Origin: Cherax quadricarinatus
Taxonomy: Eukaryota; Arthropoda; Malacostraca; Decapoda; Parastacidae
DNA: 64,000 bases
Direction: 5' to 3'
Assembly (NCBI RefSeq): GCF_038502225.1
Contig: NC_091369.1
Coordinates: 2,605,800-2,669,799 of the forward strand
This document shows, piece after piece, positions 1 through 11,946 of the stretch (the first letter of the stretch is position 1; every line of letters begins with the position of its first letter). The notes under the pieces were generated by a model. The model did no database searches. It was not told the DNA's origin and was given only the letters and a program-made list of their open reading frames with translations. The translations under genes were made by a program, and so were the position numbers.

Positions 1-53
1 GGACCACCTTAGTACCAGAGTCCTGGGTAACCCCGGACCTGGCAGCTCTCTCA

Positions 54-240
54 GACCTAAAATAGCTAGGATGGACCTAAAACAGTTCTGATAGGCCTAA
101 AACAGTTCTGATAGGCCTAAAACAGTTCTGATAGACCTGAAACAGCTCTGATAGACCTAAAACAGTTCTGATAGACCTAAAACAGTTATGATAGGCCTAA
201 AACAGTTATGATAGGCCTAAAACAGTTATGATAGGCCTAG
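54..240. repeat. 20-bp minisatellite, about 9 copies
   Basis: Unit cctaaaacagttctgatagg with few changes (ttctg/ttatg). The following 230 bases (241-470) show nothing I recognise. Confidence 0.9.
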
Positions 241-471
241 AACCTCAGATCAGACAGTTCAGGGAAACCACAAAGTTCTGGCAGACCTTAACCTTGCCAG
301 GTTCAGCCTCCTCGTACGTCCGCCACCTTGCCCTGCAGCGCCAGGTGTTGCAGGAGTGTGTGTCGTACTGCAGGGCAACACTCTTGTTCTTGTTGTTTTT
401 GTCTTATGTCGTTGTTTGACATAATAAGACAAAAACGTAAGAATTTTTAAGTTTGGTTAAGTTAATGCAAG

Positions 472-2944
472 TTAGGATAAGCCAGGATAGCTGTGGATAA
501 GCCAGGATAACTGTGGATAAGCCATATTAACTGTGGATAAGCCATGTTAACTGTGGTTAAGCCAGAATAACTGTGGACAAACCAGGATAATTGGATAAGC
601 CAGTATAACTGTGGATAAACCAGGATAACTGTGGATAAGCCATGTTAACTGTGGATAAGCCAGGATAACTGTGGACAAGCCAGGGTAACTGGATAAGCCA
701 GGATAACTGGATAAGCCAGGATAACTGTGGATAAGCCATGTTAACTGTGGATAAGCCAGGATAACTGTGGATAAGTCAGGATAACTGTGGATAAGCTATG
801 TTAACTGTGGATAAGCCATGTTAACTGTGGATAAGCCAGTATAACTGTGGATAAGCCATGTTAACTGTGGATAAGCCATGTTAACTGTGGATAAGCCATG
901 TTAACTGTGGATAAGCCAGGATAACTGTGGATAAGCCAGAATAACTGTGGATAAGCCAGTATAACTGTGGATAAGCCAGAATAATTGTGGGTAAGACAGG
1001 ATAACTGTGGATAAGCCAGGATAACTGTGGATAAGCCAGTATAACTGTGGATAAGCCATGTTAACTGTGCATAAGCCAGGATAAATGTGGATAAGCCAGA
1101 ATAATTGTGGTTAAGACAGGATAACTGTGGATAAGCCAGAATAACTGTGGATAAGCCAGGATAACTGTGGCTAAGCCAGTATAACTGTGGATAAGCCAGT
1201 ATAACTGTGGATAAGCCAGGATAACTGTGGATAAGACATGATAACTGTTGATAAGACAGAATAATTGTGGGTAAGACAGGATAGCTGTGGATAAGCCAGT
1301 ATAACTGTGGATAAGCCAGTATAACTGGATAAGACAGGATAACTGTGGATAAGCCAGGATAACTGTGGATAAGCCAGGGTAACTGTGGATAAGACAGAAT
1401 ATTTGTGGGTAAGACAGGATAACTGTGGATAAGCCAGGATAACTGTGGATAAGACAGGAGAACTGTGGATAAGACAGAATAATTGTGGGTAAGACAGAAT
1501 AACTGGATAAGCCAGGATAACTGTGGATAAGCCAGGATAACTGTGGGTAAGACAGGATAACTGTGGATAAGCCAGGATAACTGTGGATAAGACAGGAGAA
1601 CTGTGGATAAGACAGAATAATTGTGGATAAGCCAGAATAATTGTGGGTAAGACAGGATAACTGTGGATAAGCCGGGATAACTGTGGATAAGCCAGTATAA
1701 CTGTGGATAAGCCAGGATAACTGTGGATAAGACAGGAGAACTGTGGATAATCCAGGATAACTGGATAAGCCATGATAACTGTGGATAAGCCAGTATAACT
1801 GTGGATAAGACAGGATAACTGTGAATAAGACAGGATAACTGTGGATAAGACAGAATAACTGTGGATAAGCCAGTATAACTGTGGATAAGCCAGGATAACT
1901 GTGGATAAGCCAGGATAACTGTGGATAAGCCAGTATAACTGTGGATAAGCCAGTATAACTGTGGATAAGCCAGGATAACTGTGGATAAGACAGAATTGCG
2001 GGTAAGACAGGACAGCTGTGGATAAGCCAGGATAACTGTGGATAAGCCAGTATAACTGTGGATAAGACAGGATAATGTGGATAAGCCAGGATAACTGTGG
2101 ATAAGCCAGGATAACTGTGGATAAGCCAGGATAACTGTGGATAAGCCAGGATAACTGTGGATAAGACAGGATAACTGTGGATAAGCCAGGATAACTGTGG
2201 ATAAGACAGAACTGTGGATAAGACAGAATAATTGTGGGTAAGACAGAATAATTGTGGGTAAGACAGGATAACTGTGGATAAGCCAGGATAACTGTGGATA
2301 AGCCAGTATAACTGTGGATAAGACAGGATAACTGTGGATAAGACAGGATAACTGTGGATAAGCCAGGATAACTGTGGATAAGACAGAATAATTGTGGATA
2401 AGCCAGTATAACTGTGGATAAGCCAGGATAACTCTGGATAAGACAGGATAACTGTGGATAAGCCAGGATAACTGTGGATAAGCCAGGATAGCTGTGGATA
2501 AGCCTGTATAACTGGATAAGACAGGATAACTGTGGATAAGCCAGGATAACTGTGGATAAGACAGAATAATTGTGGATAAGCCAGTATAACAGTGGATAAG
2601 CCAGGATAACTGTGGATAAGCCAGGATAACTGTGGATAAGCCAGGATAACTGTGGATAAGCCAGGATAACTGTGGATAAGACAGAATAATTGTGGATAAG
2701 CCAGTATAACTGTGGATAAGACAGGATAACTGTGGATAAGACAGAATAATTGTGGATAAGCCAGTATAACTGTGGATAAGACAGGATAACTGTGGATAAG
2801 ACAGGATAACTGTGGATAAGACAGGATAACTGTGGATAAGCCAGGATAACTGTGGATAAGCCAGTATAACTGTGGATAAGACAGGATAACTGTGGATAAG
2901 ACAGAATAATTATGGATAAGACAGGATAACTGTGGATAAGCCAA
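472..2944. repeat. 20-bp minisatellite, about 2.5 kb, ~120 copies
   Basis: Unit gccaggataactgtggataa; variants carry gacag, ccagt or ccatg in place of ccagg, and a few units have deletions. Because 20 is not a multiple of three, long open frames on the minus strand cycle through all phases every 60 bases and give low-complexity HSYPGLSTVIL-type translations; these are not genes. Confidence 0.97.
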
Positions 2945-3354
2945 GCAGAGGGGCTTATTTCCTCTTTCACAGGATGCGACTTACACCAGTTCACTAACAC
3001 CCAAGTACCTGCTTACTGCTAGGTGAACAGGGACAACAGGTGTAAAGTGACTAAAATTCAGGTACCTACTTACTGGTAGGTGAACAGGGACAACAGTTAT
3101 AAGGTGACTAACACACAGGTACCTACTTACTGGTAGGTGAACAGGGACAACAGTTATAAGGTGACTAACACACAGGTACCTACTTACTGGTAGGTGAACA
3201 GGGACAACAGTTATAAGGTGACTAACACACAGGTACCTACTTACTGGTAGGTGAACAGGGACAACAGTTATAAGGTGACTAACACACAGGTACCTACTTG
3301 TAGGTTAACAGGGACAGCAGGTGTAAGGTGACTAAAACCCAGGTACCTACTTAT
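2945..3354. repeat. 57-bp tandem array derived from a tRNA-type SINE body
   Basis: GGTACC recurs at 3061, 3118, 3175, 3232, 3289 (57-bp steps) and 3342 (53). The unit contains aggtacctac, taggtgaacaggga and ggtgacta. The same segments occur once in the SINE at 17821-17998, and the first unit is preceded by aggatgcgacttacaccag, the SINE's adjoining part. So a SINE body has been tandemly amplified. Confidence 0.85.
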
Positions 3355-3517
3355 TGTTAAATTAGACACATGTGCAACTCTTGGGTATCTTTATTGAGGA
3401 AACGTTTCGCCACACAGTGGCTTCATCAGTCCATACAAAGGACTGATGAAGCCACTGTGTGGCGAAACGTTTCCTCAATAAAGATACCCAAGAGTTGCAC
3501 ATGTGTCTAATTTAACA
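3355..3517. repeat. Perfect foldback (78-bp inverted arms, 7-nt loop)
   Basis: The left arm 3355-3432 and right arm 3440-3517 are perfect reverse complements; the loop is atacaaa. The right arm contains gtggcgaaacgtttcctc followed by AATAAAGATACCC. The same terminal sequence recurs in diverged form at 8400-8462, 36619-36899, 54294-54612 and about 62480-62555. Confidence 0.97.
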
Positions 3518-3782
3518 ACGTGTCGTTTCTTTGAACCATTCATCTACCTACTTATTACTAGGTACAAGAGAGAGACAGAGGACTTGGAGGTCCATACTGA
3601 AGCTATCTCCTGAAAGCTTGTATTTAGATTCAGAACTTCTCTATCATATATATGTGTGAGTCAGGGAGGAGAGGCTGTTGTATGGAGGATATTCCGGGGG
3701 TCAGCGCCCCCGGGACTCAACCCATGACCAGGCTATTGAGCACTTTCGTGTCCTGGGACAATAATCACGCAGATGTAGGGCT
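3518..3782. other. No gene; SINE fragment and unique sequence
   Basis: The 3' side of the SINE-like sequence (acctacttattactagg, 3545-3562) is followed by sequence I do not recognise. Short open frames here are not supported. Confidence 0.4.
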
Positions 3783-4662
3783 AAAGGATGCTGTATCAGC
3801 AGTGTTCATCTCCTGGATAGATAAAGGATGCTGTATCAGCAGTGCTCATCTCCTGGATAGATAAAGGATGCTGTATCAGCAGTGTTCATCTCCTGGATAG
3901 ATAAAGGATGCTGTATCAGCAGTGTTCATCTGGATAGATAAAGGATGCTGTATCAGCAGTGTTCATCTCCTGGATAGATAAAGGATGCTGTATCAGCAGT
4001 GTTCATCTGGATAGATAAAGGATGCTGTATCAGCAGTGCTCATCTGGATAGATAAAGGATGCTGTATCAGCAGTGTTCATCTCCTGGATAGATAAAGGAT
4101 GCTGTATCAGCAGTGCTCATCTCCTGGATAGATAAAGGATGCTGTATCAGCAGTGTTCATCTGGATAGATAAAGGATGCTGTATCAGCAGTGTTCATCTG
4201 GATAGATAAAGGATGCTGTATCAGCAGTGCTCATCTCCTGGATAGATAAAGGATGCTGTATCAGCAGTGTTCATCTGGATAGATAAAGGATGCTGTATCA
4301 GCAGTGCTCATCTGGATAGATAAAGGATGCTGTATCAGCAGTGTTCATCTCCTGGATAGATAAAGGATGCTGTATCAGCAGTGTTCATCTCCTGGATAAA
4401 GGATGCTGTATCAGCAGTGCTCATCTCCTGGATAAAGGATGCTGTATCAGCAGTGTTCATCTGGACAGATAAAGGATGCTGTATCAGCAGTGTTCATCTC
4501 CTGGATAGATAAAGGATGCTGTATCAGCAGTGTTCATCTCCTGGATAGATAAAGGATGCTGTATCAGCAGTGCTCATCTCCTGGATAGAAAAGGATGCTG
4601 TATCAGTAGTGTTCATCTCCTGGATAGATAAAGGATACTCTATCAGCAGTGCTCAAACAGAA
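3783..4662. repeat. 40/37/36-bp minisatellite, ~23 copies
   Basis: The unit consists of ggatagataaaggatgctgt followed by atcagcagtgttcatctcct; shorter units lack the final cct or one gata. Long and short units are interspersed rather than in blocks. Confidence 0.95.
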
Positions 4663-4785
4663 CTAGTGTCCCATAGCTGGGTTGGTGACTAATCCCCAGG
4701 TACCTACTTACTGTTAGGTGAACCGGGACAGTAAGTATAAGGAAACACATGAACCCCTTAAAAGGTGTTCTACTTCTCTGTGCAC
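4663..4785. mobile_element. SINE body fragment
   Basis: Contains ccccaggtacctacttactg and taggtgaaccgggac, the body of the tRNA-type SINE also seen at 17821-17998 and 2945-3354. Confidence 0.6.
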
Positions 4786-4791
4786 CTGACG

Positions 4792-5545
4792 GAGTGTCTT
4801 CAGGGACCTCGGCGACATTTCAGGGGTCACATTTTAGTGTGAACTGATGGAAGGTTCTTAATAACTAGGGAAGACGGGGTGTCTTCAGGGACCTCGGCGA
4901 CATTTCAGGGGTCACATTTTAGCGTGAACTGATGGAAGGTTCTTAATAACTAGGGAAGATGGAGTGTCTTCAGGGACCTCGGCGACATTTCAGGGGTCAC
5001 ATTTTAGCGTGAACTGATGGAAGGTTCTTAATAACTAGGGAAGACGGGGTGTCTTCAGGGACCTCGGCGACATTTCAGGGGTCACATTTTAGCGTGAACT
5101 GATGGAAGGTTCTTAATAACTAGGGAAGACGGGGTGTCTTCAGGGACCTCGGCGACATTTCAGAGGCACATTTTAGCGTGAACTGATGGAAGGTTCTTAA
5201 TAACTAGGGAAGACGGGGTGTCTTCAGGGACCTCGGCGACATTTCAGGGGTCACATTTTAGCGTGAACTGATGGAAGGTTCTTAATAACTAGGGAAGACG
5301 GGGTGTCTTCAGGGACCTCGGCGACATTTCAGAGGCACGTTTTAACGTGAACTGATGGAAGGTTCTTAATAACTAGGGAAGACGGGGTGTCTTCAGGGAC
5401 CTCGGCGACATTTCAGAGGCACATTTTAGCGTGAACTGATGGAAGGTTCTTAATAACTAGGGAAGACGGGGTGTCTTCAGGGACCTCGGCGACATTTCAG
5501 AGGCACGTTTTAACGTGAACTGATCTAACGTTTTTAATAACGAGG
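4792..5545. repeat. 85-bp tandem repeat, about 9 copies
   Basis: gtgtcttcagggacctcggc recurs every 85 bases (for example 4879 to 4964). The other half of the unit holds gcgtgaactgatggaagg and ttcttaataactaggg. Units vary at ggggtcac/gaggcac. The last unit is truncated and diverged. Confidence 0.95.
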
Positions 5546-5671
5546 GAAGTTCTGACATTTTTAGGATTTTTGTTTTGCGTTTTTTTTTTTTTTTGTTTTT
5601 ATGTAAGCAAATTGTTTTTTGTGATTTTTTATTATATACATCAAACAGTTTTGTGTTTTCCCCTGTTCCCT

Positions 5672-6189
5672 TCGCACGTGTTCTGAGTGGCAGAACACGT
5701 GTTCTGAGTGGTATAACACGTGTTCTGAGTGGTATAACACGTGTTTTGAGTGGTATAACACGTGTTCTGAGTGGTATAACACGTGTTCTGAGTGGTATAA
5801 CACGTGTTCTGAGTGGCAGAACACGTGTTCTGAGTGACAGAACACGTGTTCTGAGTGACAGAACACGTGTTCTGAGTGGCAGAACACGTGTTCTGAGTGA
5901 CAGAACACGTGTTTTGAGTGACAGAACACGTGTTTTGAGTGACAGAACACGTGTTTTGAGTGGCAGAACACGTGTTTTGAGTGACAGAACACGTGTCTTG
6001 AGTGACAGAACACGTGTTTTGAGTGACAGAACACGTGTTTTGAGTGGCAGAACACGTGTTTTGAGTGGCAGACCACGTGTTTTGAGTGACAGAACACGTG
6101 TTTTGAGTGGCAGAACACGTGTTTTGAGTGGCAGAACACGTGTTTTGAGTGACAGAACACGTGTCTTGAGTGACAGAACACGTGTCTTT
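5672..6189. repeat. 21-bp minisatellite with CACGTG in every unit
   Basis: About 25 units of acacgtgttttgagtgacag plus a. Each unit carries the palindrome gaacacgtgttc (or acacgtgt). Since 21 is a multiple of three, both strands stay open (minus 232 codons, plus 215 codons) with a strict 7-residue periodicity; this is a consequence of the array and not evidence of a gene. Confidence 0.97.
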
Positions 6190-6612
6190 GATAAAGGAGG
6201 ATTAAGTCAGGTGATAATTTAGGTGAGTACTTACCCGTGTGTGAAGCAGGTGACGCCACGGCCAGGTGAGTCGCCTAGGTGAGTAGCTTAGACGAGTCGG
6301 CTATGTGAGTCAGCAGGTAATTAGGTGAGGTGAGGCAGAGGAGGCTGGGCTGGAGGGTATGATGATGCCCAGTGACCTGGCCTCTCCCTGCTACACCCTC
6401 TCTAAGTGTTGATCGTCCACACTGGCTTCACAGAGTCGTAGTTCCTTGTAATGTTAAGTTTAATATTAGGAGAGCTAACGTGAGGAAGGGGCAATCCGGT
6501 CTGAAATTCTAAGCAATCGTTACTGTTTTAGCTAATGTTGTAAGGGGGTGGTCACTGTGGTGGGGATTTTTCCTAGTGTAAATGGGCGTTCGTGGTGGTG
6601 CTGTGTGTTCGT

Positions 6613-6679
<67 letters not shown>

Positions 6680-8009
6680 CAGGGGGGGAGAGGGAGGGAG
6701 CTGTGTCAGCATGTGCTGCCTTCAGTGAAACATTTCCTGTCACTGTCGAGGCTTGAAATGTCCCTCAGTCACTGGCTGTGAGTGACGGCACGCCACTCAC
6801 CAGCACCCCATCGACACTAACTGGCCTCTCTGCAACTTCTGAATCGCCAGTGCCAGGCACTGTCCCGACGGGAACACAAGTAGCTCCTCACTATCACTAG
6901 GTCACGCACTACAACTAGTAAGATGCAAACAACAGCGTCTAGTAACACAGTATAAAGGTCAACACTAGTTGGACGTCAAGGCCAACCAACTAGTCGACTC
7001 ATTAAGATAATTTTATATATATATTTTTTTTTTGCTTGCTTTCAACATCACGTCTGAGACTGTAGCTTCCTTGTGTCTGAGTGTGATGTTAACTGTTCAC
7101 ACTGTCATTAACAGCACCATGTCTTAAACTGTCACCTCCTTGACGGAGGAAGACAAGAAAACTTTTCTGATCAACTCTCTCTCTCTCTCTCTCTCTCCTT
7201 CAAAATTTCCACGTTACAAACGTCTTGTATTCCTCCGTTCTTTCAGCCTTGGAGATAACTGTATGCCTTAACTACAGCAGCAGTACATGACTGTAATATC
7301 AGTTTCGACACCACAGGATATAGCTTACTGGTGTAAAAATCCCCATTGCTTTTTTTCCTGGTCACGTGAAACGTCATCCACAGTTATCCTATGAGAGGAG
7401 TGACCCGGGTGTGTGTTGTTGTTGTTGTGGTGGGTCAGGCAGGTGTGTCGTAGAGATGGTGTGCTTGTAGGCAGAGGTGCCACGCTAGGCAACTCTCAGA
7501 GGGTGATAGTGGCACTAGTGTACATGAGACACCAACTGCTGGCCACTGCCAGGCGGACTGTGGCACTCCTCTCTCTGCTGGAGCTGGTCGACCTGTCCTG
7601 TTGGGTGCCACACACACTGGGTGCCACACACTGGGTGCCACACATACGCTGGGTGCCACAAGCGTAGACGATAGTTACACCTGCGCTCCACCCCGACCTC
7701 CGCTGTCTTGTATGTCTTCCATTCTGCCTATAACTGCGTGCCACACCTGCCTCCCCGTGACACCACCACACCTGCCCCGTGACACCACATCTGCCTCGTG
7801 ACACCACACCTGCTCAACTCACACCACACCTACACCACACCATCTTCGCTACACAATACGGTTCACTACAGGCCCATACATTAGCACAACATCCACAACA
7901 CAAACACAACCACAGGCAAACAATATATACTCAGCGCGCTAAGCCCACCAGGGCCATTCAACACGAGGAATAGTGGAGGCTCGATCCTATGTCCGCTGAA
8001 CGCAGTCTT
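6190..8009. other. No gene recognised; (GT)n and (CT)n microsatellites
   Basis: (GT)n lies at 6615-6678 and (CT)n at about 7171-7198. A short gggtgccacaca repeat occurs at 7605-7660. A SINE-like phrase (gcgctaagcccaccagggcc) lies near 7936. Nothing coding is supported. Confidence 0.6.
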
Positions 8010-8080
8010 CATGGTTCAGTGACTAACATCTCTGGTTTCAGACTGTCTTGCCGCGGGTTCGAATCTCATCCACTCCTTAG
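8010..8080 (+). mobile_element. tRNA-derived SINE head
   Basis: A tRNA-like segment with an A-box-like stretch (tggttcagtgactaac) and a B box (gggttcgaatctcatcc). There is no acceptor-stem pairing typical of a working tRNA, so a SINE head is the better reading. Confidence 0.5.
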
Positions 8081-8307
8081 AGAACAGACATAGATGAATA
8101 TTATGTGGTAAACAAGGAGAAATATGGAATGTGGAGAGAGGAGAGGAAGGAAGGGGAGTAAAGAGGATAAAGAGGGATAAATAGAGATAACTAAAGGCGA
8201 GGTGAGGGGTTATCAGTTATCCCGGTAGAGGGATACCTCTTTCTCGGGTATCTTTCGTATTGTAAGATACCCGATAGTAGTGGAATGAAGATGATGTAAT
8301 TAGTAGT

Positions 8308-8470
8308 CAGTCCCTCAGGCTGAGGGACTGACCACCTCATATCTCCAAAGTTGATGGACTGATTGCATCATTTCACTACTACATCTGCTGCCTCTGACTG
8401 TAGAAGCCTACTGTGTAGGCGAAACCTTTCGAAAATAAAGATGAAAAAGTGTTGCACGTTTCTCTATTGT
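8308..8470 (+). mobile_element. Diverged copy of the AATAAAGAT foldback family
   Basis: cagtccctcag and ctgagggactg form an 11-bp inverted repeat around one base. The segment ends with gtgtaggcgaaacctttcg and AATAAAGATGAAA, then gttgcacgt, parallel to the right arm at 3440-3517. Confidence 0.6.
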
Positions 8471-8689
8471 TTGTAAGGGCTTGACACAGCTTCTGGAGAG
8501 CGAAACGTTGTTACAAAAAAAGGTCACAGTCGTTGCAATTGTGGCCTTCTTACCTAACGTAAATTATCAAGTTTAGATATTGCAACTGCAATATCTGCAA
8601 ATATCTGCAAAACACCTCTTCAGGTAGGCTTCAAACTTTCAGGTTGGGAGGACTGTGCTTGAAGAAAGATGTTCACTAATGTTTGGCGG

Positions 8690-8935
8690 TGAGACTAAGC
8701 CGGAATTAAAGTAAGCCAGGCATGAAGTAAGTCAGGATTAAAATAAGCCTGGATGAGAGTAAGCCAGGATTAAAATAAGCCTGGATGAAAGTCAGGATTA
8801 AAATAAGCCTGGATGAAAGTCAGGATTAAAATAAGCCTGGATGAAAGTCAGGATTAAAATAAGCCTGGATGAAAGTCAGGATTAAAATAAGCCTGCATGG
8901 GAGTAAGCCAGGACTGAAATAAGCCAGGAGAGTAG
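8690..8935. repeat. 28-bp minisatellite, ~8 copies
   Basis: Phrase gtcaggattaaaataagcct then ggatgaaa; copies start at 8791 and 8819, 28 bases apart. Outer units are diverged. Confidence 0.85.
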
Positions 8936-10740
8936 CAGGGCAGAAAGAGCCAGCCTCAGAGTCCAGCATAATACTTAATACGAGGCTTTAAACCCGTGTG
9001 GGTCATTCAGCGCAGGGAGCGTCGCCCCCTCCATCCTGCCAGCAGTTAACACACAAACATACACACAGACAGACAGGCTTAGCAGGGTACTAGCCACAGA
9101 GTAGCAAAAACTTTTTCCTCCCCTCACTCCCTCCCCTCCTCCCCACACTAATAATCAACAAGGTCACAAGCAGATGGTGTACCCCATCAGAGTGTTCAGG
9201 GCTGGGAAGACTGGAGTGGTGGTGGTTCGTGAGTGGTGGTGGTTCGTGAGTGGTGGTGGTTCGTGAGTGGTGATGCAGCCGTCACTACCACCATTACCAA
9301 GACTTGAACTTGCTTGTTGGTGTATCGAGTCTGGAGAAATTTTCATCAACTAACGGGTGAGGGGACGTCGACCCTCCTCTCAGGCGGGCGGCAATCCCTC
9401 TGGAGGGAGCGAAGGCCCCTCTCTACTTTCCCACACTGGAGAGCAAGAGTGAGCATGAGAGGCGTCATGTCCTGTTCTTTGTGCACTATCAGAGATGAGG
9501 TAAACTAACATGTCTTACAGTCCTGCACTCAGCAGTTTTAAACTGCAGCATACCATAAAAACCAATTAATCTTAACACATGTTTCTGACCTGGAAAATTA
9601 GACACCTTCTAATGAGCTTGTAGATCAAGAGCAGATAAGACCAACACCCAATATTCACACATGTTCAGCAGAATCTACACTCTTACGGGAGTCGCTGCAA
9701 GATTTTACAAACGTGTGTTTGTCTGAGGAAATTGCTATTTTCCAAGACCAGGAAAAACTCAAAACAATTTGCTACTAAACTAATATTTCTTGGAGTATTA
9801 GTCTTCTTAGCCGGCCTTAGACTCAAGGAATCCACTCCTTTCGATTCTTCCGAGTCACCAGAGTCGGCGTCTATACCTGTATACATCGTGTCAGCAGATA
9901 ACTGTCCATAAAAGAAGGGCAAAGGTTGCAACAGGCGGGTTGCAGTTTAATTTCAGCCAGTGAACATGTAACGAAGTGACCAGGGTATACCCAGCTGGGC
10001 CACACCATGGTGAACGCAGAAACATCCATAGCTATACTCGTGTACATTTGAATCCCGAGTTGTACACTGATAATCTCCAGGAAGACTGAAGACACTCTTC
10101 CTGCCATGAATAATTACAGACTATTAACGAGCGACAATTGTCAGGAGACATGTGCCAAGACAGGAGTAAGGACTCCACGATGTCACTATACATCTCAAGC
10201 CATCAGTAGCGTCTCTTTGATGTTATAACGTCACTGGCTTTCATTACAATGAGCGAGGTGAGTCTGTTTTACTGTACATCCTCCTAATTCCACTACAGTG
10301 CCTAGGGTCGATGTTAGTGAATAGGACTAACCATTCAAGGCCATGATGGCGGGCCAAGCCCAAAACACAGGTAAGGATCGCCCACGACTTCCAGGTGATA
10401 TACCTGACATATTGATAATATATGTCAGCAGGGCATGTATTAACCCTAGTTATAATCACCTTTCAGCCCTGATGGGTACTAGGACAGCAAAAATTGAAGG
10501 AAAACCCCGGTAGAGACTGTGGGTATTTTGAACTGTTATTAACAAAATTGAGTATCTCACCACACAGTGGTCCCTTTTTATATTAATTATTATACTCATC
10601 TCACCCAAAATCCCACACATCAAGTTTGAAGTCTATCTACTACACAAGGGTCATTAAGGCTGCATATTAACTTACCTCATTTAAGGTGTGTCAGGAAACA
10701 GGACAAGTGTTTCCTGACGTGGATCTTAGTCATATGATCT
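8936..10740. other. No gene recognised
   Basis: SINE-like phrase (aggctttaaacccgtgtggg) near 8980 and three gtggtggtggttcgtgagtg units at 9217-9275. Open frames of 60-80 codons between 9683 and 10459 have no motif I recognise. Confidence 0.5.
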
Positions 10741-10844
10741 GCAGCTGGAGCTTTAGGCCATCTGACCAAGGCCTTCCACAGGCTTACCCCTCCAACCCTT
10801 TAAATTATTATAACCCTCTTCTCGATTCGTCAGTACTCTCCCGG

Positions 10845-11075
10845 CCTGAGTCTTTTCCAGATGGTGACCCGGCCTTGGCTCCCTATCTTGGGAGTGTCTG
10901 AAACCTATGTCTACCATGGGAGAAGTTACAAGTACCTCCTCATCTTCTGGAACCAATTGTCTCCAGGCCTAGCCTCATTCCTCGCCCTCACAGGGTTCAT
11001 AGGGAGAAGCTAGGACTCTGGTCTGCCATCTTCCCCGCCCCAGGGATACTCATGGGAATGGCAGTCTTGTGAGCT
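10845..11075 (+). repeat. Dispersed repeat, one arm of an inverted pair flanking the I element
   Basis: Segments ccttggctccctatcttggg, acaagtacctcctcatctt and ctctggtctgccatc reappear in reverse complement at 18640-18860, on the other side of the retrotransposon. Whether this belongs to the element's 5' UTR or is a separate SINE is not clear. Confidence 0.6.
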
Positions 11076-11946
11076 GATAAGATAAGATAAGATTTCGTTC
11101 GGATTTTTAACCCCGGAGGGTTAGCCACCCAGGATAACCCAAGAAAGTCAATGCGTCATCGAGGACTGTCTAACTTATTTCCATTGGGGTCCTCAAATCT
11201 TGTCCCCCAGGCCTCTTCAAGGGGGGCTCCTTGGCGTGGTGAAGAGGCTCTTGGTCTGAGGAATTAGACCTATCGGTCTTCTTCCTCAGACCGAACCTAA
11301 TTACCCCCCAATCTCCCCTCCCCTATCCCATCCTCCCCATCCTCCCCTTTTTCCTTTCCTCCTCCTCCTCCCCACTCCTCCCTTTTGCCCTTCCTCTTTT
11401 TGTCCTTTGGGATTTCTCCCACAGGCGCGCTAGTTCCTAGGTAGGAGAAAGGACACCGGGGTCCATCCCATTCCGTTGAGGTTTCTTGGCGGTGGCGTAG
11501 TTTGCCGTGGAATCTGGATTGCCTAGGGATGTCCCGATCCCTCTCCGGTATCCCGGAGTAGCTTTGGGTGTCTTTTGGGCGACGGGTGTAGCTCTGGAAG
11601 CCACCTTTCGGATTCCGGGGGTGGTGGCTGAAGGAGGTATGCTTTGTGGCGGATATCCGGCCGCCCTCTCTTTTGTCCACCGAGGTAGCTCGGCAGATGT
11701 GAGGTTGCTATCCCAGATTGCTGGTTTACTGGCATGAAGGGTAGGGTATGGCACGGGTTCCATGCTGCATCTGCGCTACTAGCGGTGTCGAGTCCTCTTG
11801 GGCGCGGAGGGAGATTTCTGGCCCTTTCATCCCTCCTAGGAACTATCCCTCCCCGGTCCCCCCTTTTTTTTCTTTTTTTTATTTTTATTTTCTTTTCTTC
11901 TTTCTTTTTTTTTTCTTAAAAACAAAAAGAAAGAAGTAACCTAACC

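Noticed and set aside
472..2944. Origin-like array of DnaA boxes
   Set aside because: The neighbourhood is eukaryotic (introns, non-LTR elements); the match is a property of one repeat unit and no other origin feature is present.
1061..3000. Two minus-strand open frames of 609-627 codons with HSYPGLSTVIL repeats
   Set aside because: They are direct translations of a 20-bp minisatellite, overlap in different frames and have no conserved domain.
5672..6189. Glucocorticoid-response-element-like agaacacgtgttct
   Set aside because: The half sites are spaced by 2 bases, not 3, so the known receptor dimer geometry does not fit.
3355..8935. CRISPR-like regularly spaced repeats
   Set aside because: Arrays have no unique spacers between repeats; the units are contiguous minisatellites in an animal genome.
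9683..10107. Two minus-strand frames of about 80 codons
   Set aside because: No recognisable motif, no splice-consistent partner exons, no repeat family.
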